Assembly: GCF_028471905.1 (NCBI RefSeq)
Contig: NZ_CP116902.1
Span: 1,710,501 to 1,774,500, forward strand
Direction of reading: 5' to 3'
Source of the DNA: Aneurinibacillus uraniidurans
GTDB taxonomy: Bacteria > Bacillota > Bacilli > Aneurinibacillales > Aneurinibacillaceae
DNA length: 64,000 bases
A model generated the notes under the pieces. It did not search any database and was not told where the DNA came from. It worked only from the letters and a program-made list of their open reading frames with translations. Of this stretch, positions 8,182 through 17,429 are shown in pieces. The number at the start of each line of letters is the position of its first letter. The stretch's first letter is position 1. The position numbers were made by a program, and so were the translations under genes.

Positions 8182-8211
8182 AAAAAAGGCGCAGGAAGTT
8201 GCGCCTTTTTT
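8182..8211 (+). terminator. Terminator or attenuator between liaH and liaF
   Basis: AAAAAGGCGCA pairs with TGCGCCTTTTT. It sits inside the operon, so it probably lets the effector genes be made in excess of the LiaFSR regulators. Confidence 0.82.
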
Positions 8212-8255
8212 CTCATCATGATAGATGCTTCTGCCCGAGAAAGGAAGGGACCGCT

Positions 8256-8990
8256 ATGCCGCATCGCAGTAAGACGGATTTTATAAACTGGGCGATTTTT
8301 ATCAGCCTGATTATGCTGTTGCTGGAACTTTCATTTTCTGGAGGCGGTGCGATTTTCTTTGTAGGTAGTATGATTGGGTGTATATACATTGGACATAAAC
8401 GTTTGCCGCGCCTGACAGGGAAGCTATTTTTCTGGTTTGGTGTCGTAAACCTTGGGATTGCGGTGCTCAATACGGTCGCGTTTCGCTTCTGGGCGTTTAT
8501 TCTGATTGCTTATATAGTCGTACAGTTCGCACAGTCCAAAAAAAACCCGCATCTCATTCACCCGATACTAGGTCGGTCGCAGCCGATCATAAACGAGGAG
8601 ACACTCGTTGTTCGGACTCCTATGTTTCGCAACATATGGCTCGGCCCGAGACAGACACCGGAACACGCTTATGAGTGGAATGATATCATTGTGCAGACTG
8701 GCATCGGAGACACGGTGATTGATCTAAGCTCAACAGTGCTTCCCAAACAGGAAAATGTCATTGTCATTCGCAACCTGGTCGGGAATGTGCAGGTGTTAAT
8801 TCCGTATGATGTAGGCGTAAGCGTGCATCATTCTGCTGTCGCGGGAGCGGCTACAGTATTCGAATATCAGGAGCCAACTGCGTTTAACCGTGTGCTCCAT
8901 ATCGAGACGCCAGGCTATGGACAGGCCGGTCAAAAGGTGAAAATTATGACAGTCATGCTGGTGGGCGATCTGGAGGTGAAGCGCATATGA
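8256..8990 (+). CDS. liaF: LiaF-type negative regulator of the Lia stress response
   Basis: 244 residues from ATG 8256, after GAAAGGAAGGGA; an earlier in-frame start lies within the preceding hairpin. Four membrane segments occupy about residues 8-95, followed by a soluble beta-rich domain (VIDLSSTVLPKQENVIVIRN, GNVQVLIPYDVGVSVHHSAV) that is the LiaF/DUF2154-type C-terminal domain. LiaF keeps the LiaS kinase off until cell-wall antibiotics act. Its stop overlaps the liaS start (ATGA), showing translational coupling. Confidence 0.85.
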   Translation: MPHRSKTDFINWAIFISLIMLLLELSFSGGGAIFFVGSMIGCIYIGHKRLPRLTGKLFFWFGVVNLGIAVLNTVAFRFWAFILIAYIVVQFAQSKKNPHLIHPILGRSQPIINEETLVVRTPMFRNIWLGPRQTPEHAYEWNDIIVQTGIGDTVIDLSSTVLPKQENVIVIRNLVGNVQVLIPYDVGVSVHHSAVAGAATVFEYQEPTAFNRVLHIETPGYGQAGQKVKIMTVMLVGDLEVKRI

Positions 8991-10033
8991 ATGCACTTCA
9001 GCGCCAGCTTGCCCTTAGTATCGGTCTGGCTTGTCTGTCGGCGGTTATTACGGGTCTGCTGACTTTTCTTGTCTATCCTCTTCCCGATTGGTCTCATCTG
9101 TGGACGACAGAACTATTCGGATTTCCGTTTGTTCTCGCTGCATTAGGGATTATCATGGGGATTGGCATTGGTTTTGGACTGGTATACGGTCTATTCTGGC
9201 AGCGGCAGTTCCAGACAATAGAGGGCGTGCTGCATGAGCTTGAACAAGGTCGGCGTATCGAAGCGCAGCCAGGCAGTGGTGTGCAGGAAGTAGATCGGAT
9301 TGGAATACGGATTGAGAAGCTTCAGCAGCAGATGGGAGAGCAGGTGAAGTTGTCCCGTAAGCTGGCGATGGAAAAAGCGGAAGATCAGGAGAAGCGGATG
9401 CAGGAAATCATATCGCAAGAGCGTCATCGGCTCGCCCGTGAACTGCACGATTCAGTTAGCCAGCAGTTGTTTGCTGCTTCCATGCTTATGTCAGCGATTG
9501 CCGAAACCCCGTCAACACGTAATGAACGGGAAACGAAGCAGTTACGTATGGTAGAGACGATGATTCATCAGTCACAATTGGAGATGCGTGCGCTTTTGCT
9601 TCATCTTCGTCCGTTTGCGCTTGCAGGGAAATCGCTTCAGGAAGGAATGGAAGAACTGCTGGTCGAGTTGTCGCAAAAAGTTCCGCTTGCGATTGAATGG
9701 AAAATCGAGCCGATGCAGCTCGATAAAGGTGTGGAAGATCACCTGTTTCGTATTTTACAGGAGGCGATCTCAAACACACTGCGTCATGCCAAGGCCTCTC
9801 GCTTGGATGTGCTGCTCATTGAGCGTGACAACTTGATTATCATGCGAATTGTCGATGATGGCGTTGGATTTGATGTGGAGTCTGCGAAGGCAGGCTCATA
9901 CGGGCTGCAGAATATGCGGGAGAGAGCGATGGAGTTGGGTGGATATAGTAAAATTATTAGTCTGCCGGGGCAGGGAACGAGTCTGGAAGTACGAATACCA
10001 AGGATGATGACAGGAGGGGAATCAGATGATTAG
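8987..10033 (+). CDS. liaS: LiaS-type sensor histidine kinase
   Basis: 348 residues. Two membrane segments (about 8-30 and 43-68) flank a very short extracellular loop, the intramembrane-sensing layout of LiaS/VraS. A coiled linker leads to a HisKA_3 domain with [18 protein letters not shown], where His is the phosphoacceptor. A HATPase_c domain follows, with the N box in [12 protein letters not shown] and a GVGFD motif, then [10 protein letters not shown]. The partner is the LiaR protein encoded next, overlapping by 8 bases. Confidence 0.9.
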   Translation: MNALQRQLALSIGLACLSAVITGLLTFLVYPLPDWSHLWTTELFGFPFVLAALGIIMGIGIGFGLVYGLFWQRQFQTIEGVLHELEQGRRIEAQPGSGVQEVDRIGIRIEKLQQQMGEQVKLSRKLAMEKAEDQEKRMQEIISQERHRLARELHDSVSQQLFAASMLMSAIAETPSTRNERETKQLRMVETMIHQSQLEMRALLLHLRPFALAGKSLQEGMEELLVELSQKVPLAIEWKIEPMQLDKGVEDHLFRILQEAISNTLRHAKASRLDVLLIERDNLIIMRIVDDGVGFDVESAKAGSYGLQNMRERAMELGGYSKIISLPGQGTSLEVRIPRMMTGGESDD

Positions 10034-10658
10034 CGTACTGTTTGTCGACGATCATGAAATGGTGCGAATTGGTGTCACGTCCTATTTGTCCGCTCAGCCT
10101 GATATGGAAGTGGTTGGGGAAGCCGAAAATGGAAAACAGGCGGTAGAGCTTGCGCTCCGCTTACGTCCAGATATTATTCTAATGGATCTCGTCATGCAGG
10201 AGATGGACGGCATCGAGGCAACAAAGCAAATTATGGAGCAGTGGCCGGATGCAAGGATTATCATTGTAACGAGTTTCCTAGATGACGAGAAAGTATACCC
10301 TGCGCTCGAAGCCGGAGCGACGAGCTATCTTTTGAAGACATCAAGGGCGAGCGACATCGCAGACGCAGTCCGGGCCACTTATCATGGGCAGTCCGTGCTA
10401 GAGCCAGAAGTGACAGGAAAAGTCATGACTCGTATGCGTCAGAGGCAGGAACGTCTGCCGCACGAAGAGTTAACCGGACGAGAGATGGAAATTCTGCTGC
10501 AGATCGCGCAGGGCAAGTCCAATCAAGAAATTGCTGATGAATTATTTATTGCGTTGAAAACGGTCAAAACGCATGTCAGCAGCATCCTGAGCAAGCTTGG
10601 CGTGCAAGACCGTACTCAGGCCGTTATTTATGCATTTAAACATGGATTGACTACATAA
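10026..10658 (+). CDS. liaR: LiaR-type NarL/FixJ response regulator
   Basis: 210 residues. Receiver domain 1-120: acidic pocket VDDHE, phosphoacceptor Asp in [12 protein letters not shown], Thr/Ser in VTSFLD and Lys in YLLKTS. LuxR-type HTH about 143-205: [35 protein letters not shown] in total, a classic match. Completes the LiaFSR three-component system; expected to activate the promoter of this same operon. Start overlaps liaS. Confidence 0.92.
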   Translation: MISVLFVDDHEMVRIGVTSYLSAQPDMEVVGEAENGKQAVELALRLRPDIILMDLVMQEMDGIEATKQIMEQWPDARIIIVTSFLDDEKVYPALEAGATSYLLKTSRASDIADAVRATYHGQSVLEPEVTGKVMTRMRQRQERLPHEELTGREMEILLQIAQGKSNQEIADELFIALKTVKTHVSSILSKLGVQDRTQAVIYAFKHGLTT

Positions 10659-10668
10659 TGAGTAGCTA

Positions 10669-10694
10669 GCATCCTTATTTGAGGGTGCTTTTTT
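10669..10694 (+). terminator. Terminator of the lia operon
   Basis: AGCATCC pairs with GGGTGCT (one G-U pair) followed by six Ts. Confidence 0.7.
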
Positions 10695-10727
10695 ACTTGG
10701 GATTCGAAAGGAGGGTTTTATTTTCTT

Positions 10728-12257
10728 TTGTCGAAATTTTTATTTCATAATATAGGAAGTGCGCACAGTAAAGGCGGATCGGTTGTAGGAGGAGCGGTTT
10801 TGGCAAATAAAATCGAAGAAATGTGCAGGGATGAACAACTACTTGAACCGGTAGTAGTTGGAGTCGGGATTTTTTATGAAGATGAGTATGTATATGTAAA
10901 CCCTAGTTTTGCTTCTATATTTGGCTATGCAAGAGAAGAAATCATACATAAAGCTAGATTAGTTGATCTCGTACATCCAAATGATCGTGATTTTGTAGCA
11001 GATCAGATCAGACAGCGGTTGTCTGGTGAGGCGGCGAGTGCGCGGTATCGGGCACGTGGTGTTCGGAAAGATGGAGTTGTGATTGACCTTGAATTATGTG
11101 GAGCCAGAACCGTGTATCAGGGAAAATCAGCGGTTATCACAATGATACTCGATATGACAGAACAGGTTCAGATCGCACAGGCATTACGGGAAAGTGATGA
11201 ACGGTTCCGCAAGGCATTTGATTATTCTTCAATTGGTATGGCGCTCATATCAATTGAAGGTCAGTTTCTTAAGGTAAATGCGGCGCTATGCACAATGACA
11301 GGTTACATAGAAGAGGAACTGCTTACGAAGACGTATCGGATGATTACGCATGTGGATGATAGAATGGAAGACAGGGAAGTGGTTGAGCAGTTAGTAGACG
11401 GGAAAATCAATCACGTATCGTATGAAAAACGATATATCCATAAATACGGTCGGATTATCTGGATTCTGATTAATGTGTCAATTATTCGGGATGAGTGTAA
11501 TGTTCCCCTTTATTTCATTGCACAGATTCAAGATATTACGGAGCGTAAGCAAACGGAGGAAATGCTCCGCAAGTCAGAAAGGTTGAATGCAGTCGGACAG
11601 CTTGCAGCAGGTGTAGCCCATGAAGTTCGGAACCCGCTGACGGTACTCAAAGGCTTTATTCAGCTTATGCAGGCACAGCGTGCAGATGAACAACAGGAGC
11701 ACCTAGCGCTGATGCTGTCAGAGGTGGAGCGTATTGAAGCGATTATTACGGAATTCCTTGTGTTGGCCAAGCCACAAACCATTCGTTTTCGCACGAACAA
11801 TCTTGCGGCGATCATTTCACATGTAGCTGCGCTGATTAGCACAAAAGCGGTAATGAACAACATTCAGATTAGCACAAGAATCGCTGCAGACCTTCCACAC
11901 ATTGAATGTGATGAAAATCAGATTAAACAAGTATTTGTCAATATGCTGCAAAATGCAGTCGAATCAATGCCAGAAGGCGGGTTGATTATGGTTACAGCAG
12001 CTCGGCTTGGCACTGATCGCGTGATGATTCGTTTTATCGATGAAGGGTGTGGGATTGCCAAAGAACGCATTCCACATCTTGGTGAGCCATTTTACAGCAA
12101 CAAGGAGAAAGGAACCGGGCTTGGCCTGATGATCAGTTATAAAATCATCGAGAATCATAAAGGAACAATAAAAGTGGAGAGCAGAGTAGGTAAGGGAAGC
12201 GTATTTACGATTATTTTGCCATTATCGCAGTGTGTTGAAAAACCTTACGAATCATAG
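10728..12257 (+). CDS. Soluble two-PAS histidine kinase (sporulation-kinase-like)
   Basis: 509 residues starting at TTG 10728, which follows AAAGGAGGG. No membrane segment. PAS 1 covers about 40-145 (FGYAREEIIHKARLVDLVHP), PAS 2 about 165-285 (MTGYIEEELLTKTYRMI), then HisKA with the phosphoacceptor in GVAHEVRNPLTVLKGFIQLM near residue 305, and HATPase_c with DENQIKQVFVNMLQNAVESM and the G boxes DEGCGI and GTGLGL. The layout and HisKA sequence resemble KinA/KinE-type sporulation kinases and related orphans. No response regulator is adjacent, so it probably feeds a phosphorelay elsewhere. Confidence 0.85.
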   Translation: MSKFLFHNIGSAHSKGGSVVGGAVLANKIEEMCRDEQLLEPVVVGVGIFYEDEYVYVNPSFASIFGYAREEIIHKARLVDLVHPNDRDFVADQIRQRLSGEAASARYRARGVRKDGVVIDLELCGARTVYQGKSAVITMILDMTEQVQIAQALRESDERFRKAFDYSSIGMALISIEGQFLKVNAALCTMTGYIEEELLTKTYRMITHVDDRMEDREVVEQLVDGKINHVSYEKRYIHKYGRIIWILINVSIIRDECNVPLYFIAQIQDITERKQTEEMLRKSERLNAVGQLAAGVAHEVRNPLTVLKGFIQLMQAQRADEQQEHLALMLSEVERIEAIITEFLVLAKPQTIRFRTNNLAAIISHVAALISTKAVMNNIQISTRIAADLPHIECDENQIKQVFVNMLQNAVESMPEGGLIMVTAARLGTDRVMIRFIDEGCGIAKERIPHLGEPFYSNKEKGTGLGLMISYKIIENHKGTIKVESRVGKGSVFTIILPLSQCVEKPYES

Positions 12258-12321
12258 TATCGTATGCTTTTCTCCGCGCATACCATGAGGGAGCGAGCCA
12301 TTCAGGAGGAGAGAAAAGCAT

Positions 12322-13059
12322 ATGTATGATTTGGATATGTGGATAAACCGTATGCCCGAGCCAGCAAGGCCGTTCATTGTACTGGATACGGCGATTGGGG
12401 ATGTGAATGGGGATCGCGTGCCAGATCGTGTCTTTTTGGTCGGAACAAAACCATATGGAGCAAGCAGTCCACTGGTCGCTGATATTACGGTTGTCGTGGA
12501 GGACGGGCGAACGAAACAACGCTATCGCATTCCACTCGAACAAAATCAAGGCTATGGCCCGACGCTTTTTCTCGGTGACTTTACCGGGGATAAGGTGGCG
12601 GATATTATGGTCAATATGAGCTCTGGCGGCTCTGGCGGGATCACCTATAACTATGTGTATTCGTTTCTGAATAACCAGCCGCGCAAGCTGTTTGACTCCG
12701 AGCAGTTCAACCGCACGCATACAGGTACAGTAACGTATGAGGATTATTATAAAGTGCGCGTCGTAACGGAAAATCCGCACAATGTGTACATCCTCGATAT
12801 ACGCTATAAAGGTACGGATTATCTGAATGAAATCTATGATCCAAACGGAAAGTTGAAAGCTCCGTTAAGTGGTGACATTAATGGATTGGGTGGATTATAT
12901 CCGGTTGATTTTGATTATGATGGAGTGTATGAATTGATGGCGTTCCAGCGCATTATTGGTCGCTATAATGCAGATGGTCTTGGTCTAGTTATGAACGTAC
13001 AAAAATGGAAAGGTGACCGGTTTACCCCATTTAATCAATGGATTGCGATCAATGGATAA
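12322..13059 (+). CDS. FG-GAP/VCBS-repeat-like protein
   Basis: 245 residues, no signal peptide. Three Asp-rich calcium-binding-like loops are visible: DVNGDRVPD (about 30-38), DFTGDKVADI (about 87-96) and DFDYDGVYEL (about 197-206). These are the DxNxDxxxD loops of FG-GAP/VCBS beta-propeller repeats. Similar short proteins are common in spore-forming Bacillales, sometimes with coat or cortex-lytic genes, but the role here is not known. ATG follows AGGAGGAGAG. Stands 64 bases after the PAS kinase with no obvious promoter. Confidence 0.7.
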   Translation: MYDLDMWINRMPEPARPFIVLDTAIGDVNGDRVPDRVFLVGTKPYGASSPLVADITVVVEDGRTKQRYRIPLEQNQGYGPTLFLGDFTGDKVADIMVNMSSGGSGGITYNYVYSFLNNQPRKLFDSEQFNRTHTGTVTYEDYYKVRVVTENPHNVYILDIRYKGTDYLNEIYDPNGKLKAPLSGDINGLGGLYPVDFDYDGVYELMAFQRIIGRYNADGLGLVMNVQKWKGDRFTPFNQWIAING

Positions 13060-13130
13060 GCTGCCGCGAGAAAATAAGCGTTGCCGAGATGGGATCAGGC
13101 AGCGCTATTTGCTTTGGATTGTGCGATTAG

Positions 13131-13159
13131 TTGACGTTTTATGGGATCCGTTGTATTCT
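13131..13159 (+). promoter_or_regulatory. Sigma-A-type promoter of the padR gene
   Basis: TTGACG, 17-bp spacer, TATTCT. It lies about 60 bases upstream of the padR start. Confidence 0.5.
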
Positions 13160-13220
13160 CCTTACAGATAGATGAAGAAACTTGAATTGATTTACATGCA
13201 AAAAAGAGGCGATTTTACGA

Positions 13221-13742
13221 ATGGAAGAGCGAATTTTACTATTGCTTGGATTATTAAAAGTGCAGAGCCAGCACGGCTATCAAATTAATGAATTTATTGA
13301 GCGTAATTTAAGTCGCATTACGGATATGAAGAAAGCGACCGCTTATGCCACATTGAATCGGCTGCATCAGGACGGCTATATTTCGGTACAAACAGAACAG
13401 GAAGAAAATCGGCCACCACGCAAGGTATACTCGATCACAGAAAAAGGCGAGGGACGATTTTGGGAGCTGCTTCGGACAAGTCTAGCAGAAGCGGGACAGA
13501 TGACGCTTCCAGGGGATATTGGCCTTATGTTTCTCGATCACCTACCATGTGAGGAAGCACTGTCGTATTTAAAGATCCGGCTTGTAAAGCTAGAGGAACA
13601 AATCGAGATGTATGCTAACATACCGCATCATGGCCAGCAATCGAGCATTGACCTAACTGTGGACCGTCGTCTGCGCTTACTGCAGAGCGATCGCGATTGG
13701 CTTATGGAAACGATCGAGAGACTATCGCAATCTAAAACATAA
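13221..13742 (+). CDS. PadR-family transcriptional regulator
   Basis: 173 residues. The N-terminal winged helix (about 1-90) has ILLLLGLLKVQSQHGYQI, then KKATAYATLNRLHQDGYI, and KVYSITEKGEGRFWELL, a close match to PadR. The C-terminal helices (about 95-170) mediate dimerisation, as in the longer PadR subfamily (Vir_act_alpha_C). The ligand is unknown. It is monocistronic with its own promoter and terminator, so its targets, other than perhaps itself, are not adjacent. No good SD precedes ATG 13221 (AGAGGCG is weak). Confidence 0.88.
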   Translation: MEERILLLLGLLKVQSQHGYQINEFIERNLSRITDMKKATAYATLNRLHQDGYISVQTEQEENRPPRKVYSITEKGEGRFWELLRTSLAEAGQMTLPGDIGLMFLDHLPCEEALSYLKIRLVKLEEQIEMYANIPHHGQQSSIDLTVDRRLRLLQSDRDWLMETIERLSQSKT

Positions 13743-13781
13743 AAAACAGCCTGGTAGCCATGACGGCACAGGCTGTTTTTT
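13741..13781. terminator. Bidirectional intrinsic terminator
   Basis: AAAAAACAGCCTG pairs with CAGGCTGTTTTTT, between padR and the convergent PQQ-propeller gene. Confidence 0.88.
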
Positions 13782-13795
13782 ATGTGAATCATGCA

Positions 13796-15451
13796 TTACT
13801 GAATGTGAATGCCGTATATGTACGGCTCACGGGTGGCGATTACCGCCGTGCCATTAAACACAGCAGGTGTTGCTTCGATATTTGCATTAAGTGACAGACG
13901 GGTACGTTCCGTACCGTTTGCTCCGTCCAGCAGGCGCAGCATACCCGCAGAATCTCCTTGAAGAATGTACATGTTTCCCGCTGCATCATAGAGGTCGACA
14001 GGAGAGGACCAGGCGTACGCGGGTGTTAGCTGCCGCCATATCTCATGTCCATCTTTTTTATCGAGTGCTACGATTAATCCACTGTTGAATTCATGGTAGC
14101 GAGCAAGCGTGAAGATGACACGATCGGCTGCTTTTTGTTTGCCGACAATATTGGTGGCTAGTACACCGCCGTTTACTGGACGTGAACCTTTCAGAGAGAA
14201 ACACGGGTACGTTTTTTCCCAGAGCACTTTTCCAGTGAGGCCGTCGAGCTTACGGATGAAAGCTGTGCCGGTTGTTCCCTGTTTATCTACCTCGCAGCCT
14301 GTATAAACCACCGGACGTCCCTGTTCTTCTTCGACGGTTAAGGTTGCATCCGTATCATCCCGCCCAGGTGCCATCCAGACAGGCTTCATCGTGGTAATAT
14401 CGAGGCATTGAATGGTCCCACTATTATCTGCGAAATATACGTAGTTTTTGTAGGCAGAAAGTGAATTTTCTGTCCCGATTTCTTTTTGATCGGCCACCTT
14501 GTAGCGATAACGGGTTATCGTTGGCTTCACGGTAATCGATGGAGTAGTCCGGTTGAAAGTAGTATTGAGCTTAATGTTGTAGATAAGGCCATTTTCTCCA
14601 CCGAGAATCATCGTATCCGTATCGCCGTGAATAAGCGGGGCTCCATCGAATGCACCCCATTTTCGTGTGGCAAGCTGGTCTTTCCCGTCAAGAAAATACA
14701 GGAGGGACTGGTCGATGAGGCTAAAAATACGATAGCCGATTTTCCCGGTCTCCGGAATCCCTTGTCCGACATATAGCAATGGGTACCCACGTGGATCAAG
14801 TGTCACACTTCCTTTGATCGGATTGCGAATGAGAATAGGTGGTCGAGATGGCTTGCCGGTAGCCAGATCAAGAAAATAGATGCGTCCGTCAAGCGAGGCG
14901 TAGATCACCTCGGTAAAATTCGGACGGTTTTTGAATTCTGCATACAGATTCATCATATCTCGCGTCCGATCTGGCCAACGGACAATGGCCGGTTGCCCGG
15001 TCCAGCCGGCACCACCGCCCCAGCTGCTGCGAGACGTTTGTGCCTGCCAGAGTTGGGTGAGGGAGGTAGCTGATTCGATGGTACCAAAAGAAGGCATCGT
15101 CCGCTGCGCGTTTCCGCGAAACGTGAGGATACCCTCTATAGTAGGTACATCTTGTGGGGCAAAGACAGGCAGTGGATCGGCATGAAAAGCTGCCAGTGGG
15201 TGACTGCCGGAAAACAGTGCATAAGATAGCCCGGGTATGGGAGCGGTAGCACCCGCAAGTGGGGCAGGTGGACGCCCGTCCGGCGACTGCGCAGCAGCGG
15301 GCTTTGCGACTGCTTCTACAGCCTGTGTAGCCGATTCTGGCATAGGAACTTGCAGATGTGCCAGATAAAGCAGGGTGGCGACTCCTCCGATCACCAGCGT
15401 ACTGGTGCCAAGGAGCGCAAACATAAGGCGAAACATGCGTCTACGATTCAC
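13796..15451 (-). CDS. Membrane-anchored PQQ-like beta-propeller protein
   Basis: 551 residues starting at GTG 15451 after AAAGGGAG. One N-terminal membrane anchor (about 8-30, LMFALLGTSTLVIGGVATLL) is followed by an Ala/Pro-rich linker and then a repeat domain of about 430 residues. Its blades repeat motifs such as VIYASLDGRIYFLDLATGKP, VYFADNSGTIQCLDITTMKP, GLTGKVLWEKTY and LIVALDKKDGHEIW. These are PQQ/quinoprotein-type propeller repeats. No dehydrogenase active-site motif is obvious, so it is more likely a scaffold or binding protein exposed on the cell surface. Monocistronic. Confidence 0.8.
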   Translation of the reverse strand: MNRRRMFRLMFALLGTSTLVIGGVATLLYLAHLQVPMPESATQAVEAVAKPAAAQSPDGRPPAPLAGATAPIPGLSYALFSGSHPLAAFHADPLPVFAPQDVPTIEGILTFRGNAQRTMPSFGTIESATSLTQLWQAQTSRSSWGGGAGWTGQPAIVRWPDRTRDMMNLYAEFKNRPNFTEVIYASLDGRIYFLDLATGKPSRPPILIRNPIKGSVTLDPRGYPLLYVGQGIPETGKIGYRIFSLIDQSLLYFLDGKDQLATRKWGAFDGAPLIHGDTDTMILGGENGLIYNIKLNTTFNRTTPSITVKPTITRYRYKVADQKEIGTENSLSAYKNYVYFADNSGTIQCLDITTMKPVWMAPGRDDTDATLTVEEEQGRPVVYTGCEVDKQGTTGTAFIRKLDGLTGKVLWEKTYPCFSLKGSRPVNGGVLATNIVGKQKAADRVIFTLARYHEFNSGLIVALDKKDGHEIWRQLTPAYAWSSPVDLYDAAGNMYILQGDSAGMLRLLDGANGTERTRLSLNANIEATPAVFNGTAVIATREPYIYGIHIQ

Positions 15452-15548
15452 AACGTAACTCCCTTTTTCTTAGTTCAAATGGGTTACTTTTTATCGTAGC
15501 ACCTTTTTTGACCGCACAAAAGAGGGAAGTATACGTATGTGAAGCGGA

Positions 15549-15650
15549 TTACAGAACATCTTTGTTTTTTTTATAAAAAATCCATATTGCGCCGAAAAAA
15601 ACGATAAAGCCGAGGTGGGGAATTACAATCAATAACATTGTGCCGTTCAT
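15549..15650 (-). CDS. Possible single-span small membrane peptide
   Basis: 33 residues: a Met-Asn-Gly start, a hydrophobic stretch of about 20 residues (LLIVIPHLGFIVFFGAIWIF) and a basic tail (YKKNKDVL). The composition looks like a genuine one-pass peptide, but AAAGGA lies about 14 bases from the ATG, further than ideal. The frame continues upstream, so the start is uncertain. It lies opposite the mocR-type gene and may be its divergent target. Confidence 0.35.
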   Translation of the reverse strand: MNGTMLLIVIPHLGFIVFFGAIWIFYKKNKDVL

Positions 15651-15747
15651 AATGGTCAGTTCATTCCTTTGATAAGAGATTTTTAGCCTGTATATAGAAT
15701 ACATGCTTGTGAGGCGGATGAACCCATCCACTTTATATTTTTATAGG

Positions 15748-15808
15748 CCATCCACCAGGTTTTTAGCAGATATTGAGTAGGATAAAACCAACCAGTCAGG
15801 TTATTTTT
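15748..15808. promoter_or_regulatory. Two direct repeats, candidate MocR/GntR operator
   Basis: CCATCCACCAGGTTTTT (15748) and CCAACCAGTCAGGTTATTTT (15788) share CCAnCCA...CAGGTT and begin 40 bp apart, close to four helical turns. The second copy covers the expected -35 region of the downstream regulator. This spacing suits a MocR dimer that regulates its own gene. Confidence 0.45.
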
Positions 15809-15854
15809 TGGATGAAGTGATTTATAATAGAGCGTAAAGAGAAGGAGGGGCAGC

Positions 15855-17300
15855 ATGGAGTGGAAGCTGGATCGTTCAAGCCATACACCGATGTATCGAC
15901 AAATTATCAAGTATGTAGAGTACCGGATTTCAAACGGTGAATATCCACCGGGGAGTTTATTGCCGTCTGAACGTGCGTTGGCTAAGGAATTAGGAGTTAA
16001 TCGAAGTACGGTTGTGACGGCTTATGAGGAATTGCGTGCGTCAGGACTTGTTACGAGTAAGAAGGGGAGCGGAACGAGGGTCGGTTTGTTTGGGCAGGAG
16101 GCAGGATACAATCAGCTTCCTGACTGGGATCAGTATGTAATCGGGGGCTCACTTTTGCCGAATGTACCACTCATGCGCCGCATTTTTAAAGAAGCCCGAA
16201 ATGAAAAAGTAATGGATTTAGCTACCGGGGAACTATCGCCCGATTTATTTCCCCGAGCGCAGGTTGAAGAGAGGATGAGGACGGCGCATTTTACGTTTCA
16301 ATCCGGATATGAACATCAGCAGGGAAATTTACAGCTGCGTGAAACGATTGCCAGCCAGTTAAAACGAGATCGGAATATTGATACCGCTTCTTCCTCGGTT
16401 TTGATTACGTCCGGTGCTCAGCAGGCGCTCTATCTTATTATTCAATGTCTGCTTAAACCCGGTGATACGGTTGTTATTGAGGACCCGTCCTATTGCTATT
16501 CGCTGCCTTTGTTTAAATCGATGGGCATTAAAACATGCTTGCTTACAGCGGATAAGCATGGGATTAATCCGGATGATATTGTGATGTTCCATCAGAAAAA
16601 TAAAATTCGGATGATATTTTTAAACCCGACGTTTCAAAATCCAACCGGAATCAGCCTGCATCCAAAACGAAGAAAAAAGCTGCTTGAAATCGCAGTTGAA
16701 TACGGGATCCCCATCATTGAGGACGATCCGTATACGTTAACGGCGTTTGATACAGAAGCGCCTCCGACGTTGAAATCAATGGATGACTATGGTGTTGTTC
16801 TCTATATTAGTTCGTTGTCTAAAATCGTGTCGTCTGGCTTGCGCATTGGGTGGATGGTCGGTCCACAGCCGGTCATTAGCCGATTGGCCGATGTAAAGCA
16901 GCAAATTGATTTCGGGCAGAGTATTTTCTCACAGTGGATGGCGAATGAAGTTTTGACTTCTCCTAATTTTGATGAACACATTCAGGAGCTTGGCTTAACG
17001 CTGCATAGGCGAAGAGATGTGATGATACAGGCTTTAGCTAAGTATCTTCCGAATGAAGTGGAATTCTCGGTGCCGAAAGGGGGCATCCATCTATGGTGCA
17101 AACTAAAAAAACATGTGAGTGAAGGGAGATTGCTGGAGCAGGCAATTGAGAATGGGATGATTTTTATGCCAGGAAGTGCGCTTGGGTCAACAGAGGGATA
17201 TGTCAGATTTACGTTCGGTCGCACGGACGAGATGTACATAGAAGAGGCGATTGCCCGATTTGCACGTGCGCTGCTTTGTAATGGGATCGACAACGTGTAG
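15855..17300 (+). CDS. MocR-family (GntR HTH + aminotransferase-fold) transcriptional regulator
   Basis: 481 residues. The GntR winged helix is at about 10-78 (PMYRQIIKYVEYRI, PPGSLLPSERALAKELGVNRSTV, GLVTSKKGSGTRV). A long linker leads to a class I aminotransferase-like domain at about 110-475. It has the PLP-binding Lys in SSLSKIVSSGLRIGW, the Asp in IIEDDPY, and ITSGAQQALYLI. MocR proteins such as PdxR, GabR and YdfD bind PLP as an effector. The metabolic target is not evident from neighbours. ATG follows GAAGGAGGGG. Confidence 0.9.
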   Translation: MEWKLDRSSHTPMYRQIIKYVEYRISNGEYPPGSLLPSERALAKELGVNRSTVVTAYEELRASGLVTSKKGSGTRVGLFGQEAGYNQLPDWDQYVIGGSLLPNVPLMRRIFKEARNEKVMDLATGELSPDLFPRAQVEERMRTAHFTFQSGYEHQQGNLQLRETIASQLKRDRNIDTASSSVLITSGAQQALYLIIQCLLKPGDTVVIEDPSYCYSLPLFKSMGIKTCLLTADKHGINPDDIVMFHQKNKIRMIFLNPTFQNPTGISLHPKRRKKLLEIAVEYGIPIIEDDPYTLTAFDTEAPPTLKSMDDYGVVLYISSLSKIVSSGLRIGWMVGPQPVISRLADVKQQIDFGQSIFSQWMANEVLTSPNFDEHIQELGLTLHRRRDVMIQALAKYLPNEVEFSVPKGGIHLWCKLKKHVSEGRLLEQAIENGMIFMPGSALGSTEGYVRFTFGRTDEMYIEEAIARFARALLCNGIDNV

Positions 17301-17429
17301 GAGTGAGGAGTGGAAAAGGGGAGGGGGCTGTAACTGACCGCTTCTTAGCGAGCGTACTGAAGTGACGATGTCTCTCGCCCGATCCCACTCCTTCACAACA
17401 TGTTGACATAACACCCATGCCGATGCAAT

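Larger units (their letters stand above)
15452..15854. other. Divergent intergenic region before the mocR-type gene
   Basis: It contains a possible 33-residue membrane peptide on the minus strand, two direct repeats resembling a GntR/MocR binding site, and a TATAAT (15823-15828) without a good -35 that probably drives the regulator. Nothing else was recognised. Confidence 0.5.

Noticed and set aside
12211-12780. 189-codon minus-strand open frame
   Set aside because: Antisense to the FG-GAP-like gene and the end of the kinase; no ribosome site or recognisable domain.
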